A DNA stretch of 64,000 nucleotides, taken from assembly GCF_963675165.1 (NCBI RefSeq), contig NC_087382.1, positions 6,434,315-6,498,314 of the forward strand. The letters are read 5' to 3'. The notes beneath the pieces are model-generated. The model saw only the letters and a program-made list of their open reading frames with translations. It searched no databases and was not told the origin of the DNA. This DNA is from Halichondria panicea (Eukaryota; Porifera; Demospongiae; Suberitida; Halichondriidae). The translations under genes and the position numbers were made by a program. Shown in pieces: positions 24,180 through 46,900 of the stretch; positions within the stretch are counted from its first letter, which is position 1, and every line of letters starts with the position of its first letter.

Positions 24180-24429
24180 CCTAGATCTTCAGAAATAATT
24201 ATGCTATATAGCAGCATGTAAGAGACTTTTAGTAAAATCGGTATGGGTCGTGCTTGCACAAGCCATACGACGATACGTACCTTGTACACGTACACACTCA
24301 GCTACCAAAATTTGTCACCAACCATTCTGCTACCATTGTCCAGAGCCATTTATATTGGTACATACATGGTACACATGGTAGACAGCTGTGTAGCTGTATC
24401 CTTAACTCCTTTACGTTAGACCAGAGATC
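24180..24429. promoter_or_regulatory. candidate bidirectional promoter, CHCHD1 / UBXN8
   Basis: Only 250 bp separate the two start codons on opposite strands, so both 5' UTRs and promoters must share this interval. No TATA box or other named site was identified with confidence. Inferred from geometry only. Confidence 0.45.
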
Positions 24430-27400
24430 ATGTCTCCAAAAAGACGGAGTGAGACCATATGTGACTCAACCCTGTTGACCATGGCTGTGGTTGTTCCTGT
24501 AGCTGTTTCCCTGTTTCTGTATCGCCGGGAACCGAAGAAACTCTTCCAGATACTGTTTGGTGTGTTTGTATCCTTTATGGTTTTTGTCATGCTCAAACAC
24601 CTTTGGAAGATTGTGTATTCTCGTTGGAAGAGCAAAGCCAAAGAGGAGGATGTCAATCCAGGTTTGTCGCACTATTAATAAATGGCCTGCCCGCACCGTA
24701 TTAATCAGTACCACTGCAAGAGAATTTTTATTTTTCTCCTAAGTAAATTCTAGCTACATGTACGTATAATGTTTTAATATTGCTGACGCTTAGCGCTTAG
24801 GTAAATAAATTATAGCGCGGCCTTTAATCGAGGTTGTATATACAATTGATCTATGATAGCCTCATGGAAACAGCTACTAGTACTCTACGTTCTATTGCTA
24901 AGCACCAAACTAGAATTATTGCTTTTTCTCGTTCTATTTGTGTGCCTGGAAAATCATAATAAATTTTTGAGACTATAGTTAGAATAAAGATGGTAGTACA
25001 GCACTACTTACTATTAATGTTTAATAATTATGTATAATCACGTGAAACCAAGAGTACATGAATGTACTCTTGGTGAAACATAAAGCCCTAGTTGCTGTCG
25101 TTATTCAATTACAATAGAACAATTATAGTATGGCGTTTCACATAATTATAGTATATAATAATTACCCGAGGCGCGCGTGGGTGGTCACGGGTATAGTAAT
25201 CTGTTGGTTTGTTTGTTTGTTTGTTTGTCACGAGTATATCTACTCACCTGGATGCCATAGCGCTGCGTTTGCAGCATAGATAGCCTTCACACAACAATAT
25301 TTTGCTTTAAATAGTGGCAGATTTCGATGTTAAAGCTTCAAAAGCTAAGAAAAGCTTGAACTTGCACGTGGCAGCTAGCAAACTGCACGCGGCCTTTATT
25401 CGAGGCACCCTACGTATTTACAACTGAGTTGATCTCGTTACAAGAACAATGGAAAAGGGTCACTACAATAGAATTGTGACTGGTTTGTTGTCCCTGGCCC
25501 TGTTAGCTGACTCTGGGATCCATGCAGGAGTCATACTTCTCTGAGACTCCAGGCTTCTTTGTTGTGATCCTAGTCCACAGTGCATATTATCTATGTGCCA
25601 CTGAAACCCTGTTCTCAAATGTTTCAGCATGCCTCCAGTCTGGTTTAGTTTTATTGTTCCTGAGTTTCTGTGCTAGGACAGTTAAGTCATACATGATAAC
25701 ATCACTACATGCACTGTATATTATATCATTCTTCTCGTTTCTTTGTAATCATGTCACCAGCCGAGGGTTTGCACTTTAGTGCTCTAGTTATAGTAGCCGT
25801 TCCACGATTGAGACTACATGTATAATGGATTGATTTTACACAGTACGTGTAGCCTCGATTTCAGGCTGTGTTTTTTATATAATTGTATAAACCTAAGCGC
25901 CAGCAAAAAATAATGCCATAAATTACTTGGCCCTCAATTTGGAGTACAATCTCGAATTGGTGCTTCTATAATTTAGGGTAGCGCTGTAATTATTGAAATT
26001 TTATTCTTCATACCATACTTGTTCAAATTAATTATGTGCCATTTCGCCCATAAAAATTATAGCACCATTATTTATCAGTTTTGCGTACAGTGGTCTTGCA
26101 TGCAAACATACATGTAAGTACGATAATTATGTATTTTAGTAGAAAACATGTCAGTCCTAGGAAATAGCATTAGCAGGCTATAGGGAGTTACAAGTAACTC
26201 TGCTTTGCTGACGTTAGGAAGTAGGATAATGTCACAACGACGAAACCACAAATAGTTTGGACATGCTCCATTTGCAGTATTTTCGGACACCCCAGTATAT
26301 AATTATTATTGGCGCTCCTCACCTATTGTGCTCAGGTGTCGTCCATTCACCGTCTTATGACCAGGCGAGGAAAGAAGCAGTGAGCAAGGCTCAGGAGAAA
26401 CAAGACGAGAGGGTATGGACACAGTTTTGCATGCATTTAGAAACTGTACTGCATTCTCTAAGGACACAGCTACTTTGTCCACTATACTGTAATTATAACA
26501 CGTTGTCAAAGTTACAAGGGTGTAATAAAAGTCCTCCGTGTTATATTACACGGTCGCGTAGCCTTGAGGCATGATTTGGTAAGGGGTCATCGTGATACTG
26601 TAAAACACATAATTAAAAGCATGAGAGTCCTCGTGTAATTCACATGCAGTGTACTCAATTGACAGACTGGTCTATAATTTATATTCGCTGCACACTATTT
26701 TGTATGCAACCACATGCATGCAGGCTGATGATTATGAGCGTCAGATTGCAGGTCCAAGAAGAGAACAGAAACTTAGGGAATTGGACGACAAAATGAAATC
26801 AATTCGTGGACTAAAAGATGAGGGTACACCTCTCGGAGGATCGACCAGGTCCTCACGATTACTGCAGCAGTCACATGATAGTCAAGATGAGAGTGACGAG
26901 GAAGATGAGAGTGGGGGGTGGGTGACCATTAACCTCAGACTGCCTGATGGGTCTGCAAAGAGAAAGTTCAGAACAAGTCAGAAAGTCAAGGTGAGAATGT
27001 ACGTACAATACTTCTTGTTTTGTGAATCGATCTGTTAGGGTTCATTTTAATATGAAAGCACTGTGGGTGCTGATGCCTCGGTGGATGTATCAAAGCTGTG
27101 TATACATAACATAAAACTAACTATTGTATCATAATTATTGTTCTTACGGTAATTTTGCTGCATGCAGGCTATAAATCTGTAAACACAGGGAAACTCAGGA
27201 AATGATTTGATGCTAAAAAGGTTGCCAAAAGTATGGTTACTGTATCAGTAGAGCTTGTATATAGCTCTCTTCTCACTCTTGCAGCTACTAGTGCAGAGTT
27301 AACTGTGTGTACTAAGTAGAGTACAGTAGCAACACTCCATGGACAAAGCTTGTTTTGCTATATTATACGCACGCACTCCTGAAAAAGCTGTAATGGCATT

Positions 27401-28458
27401 CCAAAACTAGGCATACATAACTCAATAATGAAGCATTAATTTAACAGTCACAACATCAAGCTAGCAATCCGTGCCATACCAAATGGCCGGTATATCAAGG
27501 TACCCGTACTTTAGAGAGCGAAATAACGAGAGTCTACTGATGTACCTTGCTTGCGCATGCGCACCGAGGCATAATCATAATTCATACCTCTAAAATGCCT
27601 CACAATTAAAGCATAAGGATTGGAAATGGTAGCAGATCACGTCCTCAACGGTACATGCATAGACTTGATGCTTGTAGTTTGATCTCAATCCGTGTTTCGC
27701 TTTTTAATTGTGTGGCTGGTAGCGTTTAACTCAGTTATAAGAGACGACTATTCAGGCATGCAGGTATTGTTTACAGATAGTATTTACCAGTGCCTCTCGT
27801 GCTTGCATTAGGGCTGCATGCCCCAAAAATTTGCCTATTAGAATTTCTCAATTTTTCTTCCTATTATTCCCAGATATATTATTCTCATTGAAAAGACAAC
27901 ATGAACATAAACCTGAATTGCCGCCATATAAAACTAAACAACTGACATATGTTTACTGCACTTACATGATATTATTGACCTCTATGACCTTTTCAACCTC
28001 TAATTTTTTTAGCCTCACCTAATATTCTCAAAATTATGTAGAATAATTGGGACAGCCCTAGCTTGCATGCATGCATGGATATTGCCATTAGCTCAGCTAG
28101 TAGACTAGTGCAAGTTACTTTTGTGCATAAATAATGTACGTACAAGAGAAAAGGATTGGAAACAAGGCTACCTCGAGGTGCAGTCCGTGTTTTCCCCGCG
28201 GTTTAATCGAGGCTGTGTTAAAAGTATAAAATTACATGAAATCAAGATGCAGCTGCAAGAGGCATTGCCATTGGGGTGCATTATTGATTTTTTCTTGTAT
28301 AGTCCCTGTACAGCTGGCTGGCTGGTCTCGGCTACTCTCACGAGGACTACCAGCTCACCATCCTTCTGCCTCGGTGCCCCCTCACTGACAGAGGGAAAAC
28401 TTTGACCCAAGTCGGACTTGTCTCTGATACTACACTAGCTGTAGATGAACGAGACTAA
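24430..28458 (+). CDS. UBXN8: UBX domain-containing protein 8 (4 exons, complete)
   Basis: Exons 24430-24661, 26336-26412, 26724-26990 and 28303-28458 join in phase to 243 aa (human UBXN8/REP8 is 270). Residues about 13-55 contain two hydrophobic stretches, the ER-membrane anchor of the family. A charged coiled region follows (ARKEAVSKAQEKQDER, YERQIAGPRREQKLRELDDK); its EQKLRELDD block matches the human HQEMKLRKLEE block. The C-terminal UBX domain starts at WVTINLRLPDGS, continues RKFRTSQKVKSLYSWLAGLGY and LTILLPRCPL, and ends DTTLAVDERD. UBX domains bind the p97/VCP N-domain; UBXN8 tethers p97 to the ER for ERAD. The canonical FPR turn is here LPR. Start chosen as the first ATG before the anchor. 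An ATTAAA at 28484 may serve polyadenylation. Confidence 0.88.
27052..27574. repeat. dispersed ~0.5-kb family, copy 2, in UBXN8 intron 3
   Basis: Starts 'atgaaagcactgtgggtgct', ends 'ttgcgcatgcgcaccgaggc'. More diverged from the consensus than the copies at 39552 and 56548. Confidence 0.75.
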
Positions 28459-28791
28459 TTGTTTTTCTATTGCAAATTCTTCTATTAAACTTTTATTGTT
28501 ACAGTATCAGAATTATCGTTGTAATAATACTCATCAACTGCAACGTACACGTACCGCATAATTATAATGTACAATAGTTATAAACCTCGCAACATACGTA
28601 AAAAGGGTAGGGTATTGTAAACCGTTGCATTAATGGCTTTTGGCCTTTTTGGCTGATGAAGAAGATTGAAATAACAGTTTTCTATATCTACATGTATGTG
28701 CAATACATGCGTACATAAGTGTAAAGGTTTATGGCGGGGCTGTTTCTGCACGCTTATTTAAATTTTATGAGTATATACACAGCTGGGACTA

Positions 28792-29036
28792 GGCCCTGAT
28801 AAAAGTTTTTCATCATTCTTGAAAATGTGCATGCCTATTTATTCTCATAAAAAATCCAAAAATGTGATAGACAAAAGTGAGACGTAGACATAAACCAGCA
28901 CACTGACACAAAACATTATTATATCAGTGTTAACTGATCCATAATATTCACATTCAGCCGTTTATAATGTAATGTTCTTTACCAAAAATAAACATTGTAA
29001 GTTGCCTAATTATTCCGAGCATAATTTATCAGGGCT
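28792..29036. repeat. TIR element with GCCCTGATAAA ends
   Basis: Left 'aggccctgataaaagttttt', right the inverse 'taatttatcagggctt'. A left-half copy with 'cattcttgaaaaatgtgcct' lies at about 53662-53740. Confidence 0.65.
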
Positions 29037-29169
29037 TGGTCTGAAGCTTATTACTGTATCTGTCCCTCTGGAAGTACATGCACATGTATGAACAAACAAA
29101 ACTCTTCATATTCAGCGTACGTCCAGACTTGTAATTAATTGCACCAGCGCATACTAGTCAACATTAATT

Positions 29170-29175
29170 TTTATT
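29170..29175 (-). terminator. candidate UPF1 poly(A) signal
   Basis: TTTATT on the plus strand reads AATAAA on the minus strand, about 330 bp past the UPF1 stop. Confidence 0.4.
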
Positions 29176-29505
29176 CTTGTGACTGAGGTTTCAATTCTTT
29201 ACTACATAAACATTGTAACTAGAGGCTGTCCGTGCATAATCACCTGAGGTTCAGAGGAAGAGTTGAGGAATATAACCTTTGACGCTACAACGTAATTATC
29301 ATTATGACCATAATTTTGTCAACATCAATTGAGCACATCCAACCACTAACTAGGACTGGTACCATAATTGCAAAAAAATAATATGTATACCTACAGTAGC
29401 TCTACGTATAGTTTCTCATGTTCTGCATGGTAACCAACCAATATCCATTCACATCCGACTAAAATGTCATAATGACAGAAGTGTCCCTTATAAGCGCGTT
29501 GCCAC

Positions 29506-40677
<11,172 letters not shown>

Positions 40678-40852
40678 ACTGAGAGTTTAAGGCAATGAGG
40701 AATTGGTGATTGCCATCATGAACAAGAAATTATGATGTAAAATTAATGTACAACATTATTTTGTGCGATAGAGCATACACGTAAATAATCTTAGGTTTTT
40801 AACTAGCAAAATATTTTTATTAACTGACTAGTAATACGGTATACAATGTACA

Positions 40853-41442
40853 ATGAAAGCACCATGGGTGCTGATGCATCGGTGGAAGCATTTGTACAAT
40901 TGCATGCAACATTACTGTAACAGCACAGACTATAATATAATGAAAACACTGCGGGTGCTGATGCCGAGGTGGAGATGCCAAAGCTAATAGCTTATTATAA
41001 TTATCATGATGAACATTTTTGCTGCATTCAAACTCAAAGAGTGGGTAATGATCGATCATGAAAACGATCGATGCCAAAGTTCAAAGCTGCATCAGTAGAG
41101 CCTTGCAGCTCTCTTCTCACTCTTGCAGCTACCAATTAATAGCTAGCGTTCTAGTGCAGAGCTAACTACTAAGTAGAGTAGCACACTCGGTGAACAAGTT
41201 TTGCTACGCACTCTTCTAAAAAGGCTGCAATGGTATTCCAAGTAAGCAAAACTAGGCATAACTCGAGAACAAAGCATTATTTTGCAAGTCCACGAATTGA
41301 AATCCAAGAAAACATGACTAGAAGCTATATAAACTCTTACTTGCACTTCATTGATCATTGAGCAGCTGTAGCAGTCTACACAGAGACAGACACACTACCA
41401 TATACCTCACTTGCGCATGCGCATGCGCACCGAGGCATAATT
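40853..41442. repeat. dispersed ~0.5-kb family, copy 5, with a duplicated left end
   Basis: Two left ends, at 40853 (atgaaagcaccatgggtgct) and 40940 (atgaaaacactgcgggtgct), lead into a single body ending 'gcgcatgcgcaccgaggcat'. Either one copy inserted into another or a local duplication. Confidence 0.75.
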
Positions 41443-41446
41443 ACTA

Positions 41447-41610
41447 TAATCTAGGAATCTGGCAGCAAATGTAACTCAAGAACAAAGCATTATTTTGACA
41501 AGAAAATGTTACTAGAAGCTCTTACTTGCACTACATTTGATCAGTAGGCTACACACGCCACACACACACTACCATATACCTTGCTTGCGCATGCGCACCG
41601 AGGCATAATT
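41447..41610. repeat. 3' fragment of the dispersed family
   Basis: Only the right part is present ('aactcaagaacaaagcatta' through 'tgcgcaccgaggcataatt'), directly after copy 5. Confidence 0.7.
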
Positions 41611-41655
41611 AGTAATTACAAATGTGAATTAAGTGCTACCATAATTAAAGCGCAG

Positions 41656-42069
41656 GTTTGGAATGAACACAATTTTCGAGGTCCTAAAGTAAGTGCCAAC
41701 CGCATTGCTGCAATTATTTTTTCTGGTGATTATAGAAAAAAAGGCATGTCTGTGATGCCAAGGCAATTAATACGACACCAACATCATTGGTCAACAGCCG
41801 TAGGATATATAGCAGCATAACCTACAGTCCTTAGGGCATGTACGTATTGCAATGTGTCATACAAGATACAAGCTCTTTTATTTGTCCAGAAAGTAAGCAA
41901 ACAGAATGAAGCCATTCTCGACAGTAACAAGCGGTACTACAACTACAAAGCACAGCTCTCCAACAATAATTATGAGTATGCCTTGAGAGGGGTAAATAGG
42001 CGTGGTCAGCATACTTTCTTGACGAGGAACTTGCAAAGGACGTTGAATGAACAGCGCTTGGATCAATGA
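41656..42069 (+). CDS. putative orphan gene fragment: two possible exons
   Basis: A 33-nt exon (41656-41688) ending at GTAAGT could join in phase 0 to 41890-42069, which follows a CAG and runs 59 codons to a TGA. The encoded piece is polar, rich in Asn, Tyr and Arg (RYYNYKAQLSNNNYEYALRG, RNLQRTLNEQRLDQ) and looks coding rather than random, with no repeat identity seen. No start exon was found between here and the repeats upstream, and no family is recognised. It could be the end of a small gene or a decayed one. Confidence 0.3.
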
Positions 42070-42654
42070 AGCTCCAGTGTATATATTATATCTGAAGGAG
42101 ACAATGTGTTGCCGAACTAGTTCTTTAACAAGTGCAAATCCACCGTGGATTGACTGTTGCTATGGGGGGAGGTCTTCAGATATACCACACCTACGAGGAG
42201 CATATGCACTCCATATTTGAGCTACTCTATTTCTCAGTAGGCCTATGACAGGGACAAAACAAACTTAAAACTACAATGATCATTACCAGATGTAGCTTCT
42301 CCTTGTAGGTACGGCCGTATGATACGGTGTGGTATGTCCTATATACTTATAATTATGGTGCTATACTATAAAATATCCCTGGCACTTTCAACCGCACGCT
42401 TTCATGACATATCGAAGTATGAAAGATTTATCTAGTATAGACTAGTCTAAATAGTACTAGATCTACTATAACAATAAGGTAGCCCTACCTAACCAATCAT
42501 ATGAACCTGTCCTTAGCTCACCTTAGCTGTAAAAGTTGTTTCTAGTCTCCTACAATGTCACAAAAGTAAGTACCCAGAGCGGTGTTGAATGAAACTGCTG
42601 AGTTAGCAACCATCACGTGTACAGCTCAGAGGATACGACACAGTCACATGACCA

Positions 42655-43040
42655 GCAAAAGGGATGGCCTGTGGGCTCTACGTTGTACATGAACATTCCA
42701 AGACTGAACCTTTGATCATTTATAATTATAGTCTATGGTTCTCTGGTTTTACATAGGATTGGGCAGTGGGTTTACCTGTGTTTAGCACATAATTATTTTG
42801 ACTCATGAGTCATGTTCAAATTGCTCTATGCAGGGAAAGGCCGGTTGATGTCTCCAGCAAAAGGGATGGTTGTACATGAATAATTTATCATTCCAAGACT
42901 GCACCTTGGATCATTAGGTTTTACCAAAGATTATAGTCTATGGTTTTACATAGGATTGGGCAGTGGGTTTGCCTGTGTTTAGCACATAATTATTTTGACT
43001 CATGAGTCATGTTCATGCAGGGAAAGGCCGGTTGATGTCT
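42655..43040 (+). repeat. tandem duplication, about 190-bp unit
   Basis: About 42655-42855 and 42857-43040 share 'agcaaaagggatgg', 'ttacataggattgggcagtg', 'agcacataattattttgact' and 'gggaaaggccggttgatgtc' in the same order, with small indels. Confidence 0.85.
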
Positions 43041-43114
43041 CATGTAAGATAAGAGTTTATACAGAGCGGTCCCACCATAAAATATACATGCAGTGATTTA
43101 CATTGACAGTTTAA

Positions 43115-43440
43115 TTGCCAGTGATACCAGTGTTCATAGCCAGTAATGCCAGTGTTTGCAGTGATGCCAGTGTTTGCAGTGATGCCAGTCGGTTTCCAGT
43201 GATGCCAGTGTTCGCAGTGATGCCATGCAGTGTTCGCAGTGATACCAGTGTTTCCAGTGATTACAGTGATACCAGTGTTGCCTGTGATGCCAGTGTTTCC
43301 AGTGATGCCAGTGTTTCCAGTGATGATGCCAGTGTTTCCAGTGAAGCCAGTGTTTCCAGTGATTAGAGTGTTCACAGTGATACCATTGATGCCATATTGA
43401 TGCCAGTGTTCACAGTGATGCCAGTGTTTCCAGCCTGCCT
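43115..43440 (+). repeat. 18-bp minisatellite, unit GATGCCAGTGTTTCCAGT
   Basis: About 17 units, variants with gat-acc and gtt-cgc. On the minus strand it reads as a repeating GNTGIT peptide, giving a 165-codon spurious ORF. Confidence 0.9.
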
Positions 43441-43479
43441 CTGGAACGGTGTCTGGATAATCGAGGTTCGACGGTATAG
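43434..43479. mobile_element. right end of a pogo/Tigger-like MITE
   Basis: 'gcctgcctctggaacggtgt' followed by 'ctggataatcgaggttcgac' matches the ends of 8156-8442 and 16619-16890. The left end is missing; the minisatellite lies where the body should be. Confidence 0.65.
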
Positions 43480-43979
43480 CCTCAAAGTGCCAATTTAATA
43501 ATTTAACCATGCACCCATGAATCAGTCCGACATGCATGCCCGAATTCCTACAAGTTCAGTGCATTGATGTTATTGCGGTCGCAGGAGCATATGAGCTTCT
43601 ACTGACTCACTATCATCTAACCATTATTTCTTTGTTTGTAACGTGCTAAGTGCTCTGTACATGTGCGGCTGATTACGCGTCTGGCAGTATATGGCATAAT
43701 TTGTACATAGCAGGACGATACAGAATCCGCATAGTATTAAATACTCTCCATCTCCTCATGTGCTCCGGATCCTGGGTCTTCTTCTTCTTTGTAGCCTCCT
43801 TGTTATGAGAGTAGCCCAATTGGGCGAAGAAAGAAATAATTTTTGTGTAACGATGTTAGTAAGGGGGTGGAGCATCTTGCAGAAGTGCATTTCTGCGCGG
43901 TGAGAGAGTTACAATTTAATAAGAAGTGCGGTGGTGATTCATCTTCATTTTTGCATTATGCATGTTGCATTGCCAGAGG

Positions 43980-46900
43980 AAATATTCGGGTTAGTACGGT
44001 ATCTGAATTGGGATGCATCTAGCTCAAGGCCGTCACAACCCACTAGAAGCCTGACTCTGAAGTTTGAGGGGGAGCGGTTCATCAGACAGCAAGACCACAG
44101 CAGCGAGGTAGGTGGGGGGAGGGATGAGATTGGGAGATTTGAGCATGAGTCTGTTATATTGATGTATTGGGTTACGAGCATACTTGAAGGACTCTTTCAT
44201 TTTCCCGTTAGAGATCATGGACGAAAGTGACGGATAGCAATTAACGAGTTGTGACAAGTGTGGACCAAGTTTTTTGTAGGCCAGAGGGGGAGTCATTGAG
44301 TAGCCTTTCCAACATAACCCTCTTTGGGAGATCTTCAGATGTCATGCAGGCCATCGAGTTTATGAAGCAGAGCTGTCTACCGCAAAGAGATCCCCAATGA
44401 GCCTATAAGACTAGTGAGGGCGAGCGAGGGGCATCTGGTTGGGAGACCCTGAATTGTGCGTTTCTATGAGTTCTCTCCAACATGTTGAGGTCACTTTTGG
44501 TCAGGGACCAAAGCTCTGACCCATAGAGCATAATTGGAAGGCAGAGTGTGGAGTACAGCTTGTGGGATGTGATGGGATGGAGACAGCCGAACCTTGCACC
44601 CACCGAGTTAAGGGCGAAGAAAGCACTTCTACCAGCAGAACAGCGTCCAGAGATTCTGAGTGAGCCAGAGGTGGACACTAACCGTGTGATGCCCAGGTGT
44701 CTATCTATCAACCTCTTGGACAGTTTCTGAGCAAACAGAGAAGGAACGTAATTGTCGACCAGTGGAACGGGATCTAGATGTTTCTCCAAATACCATGACT
44801 GCAGACTTCGAGGAGTTGATTTCGTAGCGTCAAGCACCCGCATAATTATTGTGAGAAGATATCTAGAAGCTTCTGCAGGCTTTCTGAAGAGCCAGCAATG
44901 AGAGCGAGGTTGTCAGCGTACATTGGGGAGGGACAGTGGACGGAACCAGCCATAATTATAGCGCCAAGACCGCATTAATGTAGTTGGGCAAGCAGATCAT
45001 CTACAAACACCGAGTAGAGAAGCGGGGAGAGGATCGCACCTTGGCGTACTCCTTGGGAGACTGGGAAGGTTCTTGAGCGAGAACCATTGAGAAGAAAGCA
45101 GCGAGAGTACCAGTGAACCAGGATGTGCCAGATTCTGGGGTGGATATATATACCCTTTTGGTGAAGTTTGACAAATAGGCCTTCGTGCCATACCGTGTCG
45201 AAGGCCTTTTTAACGTACAGAAAGGCCCACGAAAGCCTTTTTTCCGCTATCTCGGAGAGACTGGACTGCTTCTTGGAATGTAAGGCTGTATGGATTGTGC
45301 TGTAGCCTGGACGGAAGCCTCCTTGGAGAGGGCTGAGAGAAATGCCATGGGACAGTATCTTCTCCAGAATTAGTTTCTCAAATAGTTTTCCAACATTGGA
45401 CAGGAGTGAAATACCTCTGTAATTCGAGGGGTTCTTAAGGTCTTTATCTGCACCTTTTGGGATAGCGTAAGCAGCTCAGAGATGTGACAGGAATTAAGCA
45501 AGCATGGCGTTAAAGATCCTCCTCAACTGGAGCTGCACTGTTGGGCCAAAGAAGGATAAGTGTTCCGTCTCAATGCCATCAGGACCTGGGGCTTTCTCAC
45601 GTTTGAGAGAATTGATAGCATTAGCAATGTCGGATTGGGTGAGAATGACATCTCCACCCTGGGTGGATTCTAGAAGGTCTGTTATTCACACTTTGCAGGT
45701 TGTCAGATCAGAGTCAAATAGTGTGCTATGACTGGGGGTGCTAAGTGATTTGAAGTAGTTAGCCCAGCCCTCTAAGAGGGTGTCACCTATGGGAGATTGT
45801 TAAATACAATGGTGCTAGTGGGAGCTGACTTGGAGGGGGCGTAAAAACGTTTGATTTTTCTGAAATGGCACTTCTTGACTGCTTTGAGGGGATTTGACTG
45901 GGCCAGCGGTTTACCGGCAAAGGTGAAACGCTGATTTCGACTCTGAATGGGCAGATTTAAGGACGATAGACCATCCTGGGATAATATGTTTTTTGTATTT
46001 CTTCAAGGGAAGTCCCTTTAGCGCTGTCTTGTACATTAGGCATACCAGACTACGGATAGAGGTATCAATTTGAGAGGTGCATCCACGTGTAGGCGGGAGT
46101 GATCAAGTACTGACAGATATCTCTAGAGGAGCCGTATATCTCTCTTCTATTTCAGAACTAGATAATTTTGACCAATTTACCCGGGCAGCAGAGTTGTGGC
46201 TGGCCATGAGAGGAGGTGCTACATGTATCAAGGGTGACTTGGATGTTAGCCGAGATTGGGAGATGGTTAGAGGTGTTCATGGGACATTCATCTAGAACTT
46301 TTGCAGAGGTGAAAACATCTAGGAAGCGGAAGTGACAGAGAATATGGTCAATGGTCGATTGGCTGTTGTGAGCCTCACTGACATATGTGTGGTAATGAGA
46401 TGAGGAACGAAGGTACAGGTGTACAGAGGTGTAATTCCACCTTGTAAGGTACTGACAAAGAATCCTGCCCAGTTCGTTTGGTTCTCCAAAAATGCCAGGG
46501 TCTGCGTTGATGTCACCCAGTATGATAACTTCGCTTTCAAAGCCTAGCAAGTTAATCAAAGTCAATGTAGTCAAGGCACTCTCTAAATTGTCGGTGCAGC
46601 CCGATCTTGAGGGGAGATAGACTCCTAGAAAGCAGACTGGGGAGGGAAGGGTTCTTAATTGCAACCCGACAACACGGTGAGAGAGTGATGTGTCTAGTTT
46701 CCGTTCTGAAGTGATTTCCTGAAGAAAACGGCCACACCACGTACCGCCCTGGCCTCTTAAGAAGCTAGATCGGCACAAGACTGGGTCCTCTGTGAGTGGG
46801 GGTGGACGAAGAGAAGCACAAGAAGTTGTCTGATAAGGAGGAGAGATGAAGCCAGTGTTCAGAAATTGCGAATAGATCGTGTGACATAAGTAGTGTACGC

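Larger units (their letters stand above)
28459..29505. other. spacer between convergent UBXN8 and UPF1
   Basis: Contains the two 3' UTRs and a TIR element (28792-29036). No coding sequence seen. Confidence 0.55.
40678..43979. other. repeat-rich spacer upstream of UPF1
   Basis: Holds dispersed-family copies (40853-41442, fragment 41447-41610), a possible orphan exon pair (41656-42069), a 0.2-kb tandem duplication and an 18-bp minisatellite. The UPF1 promoter must lie just above 40677, but no element was identified. Confidence 0.55.

Noticed and set aside
25449-25779. Hydrophobic ORFs in UBXN8 intron 1 that might encode a small membrane protein
   Set aside because: Two overlapping frames need a splice or frameshift that is not supported; no family, no neighbouring exons.
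43040-43537. 165-codon minus-strand ORF with GNTGIT repeats
   Set aside because: It is simply the 18-bp minisatellite, whose period is a multiple of three; no coding support.
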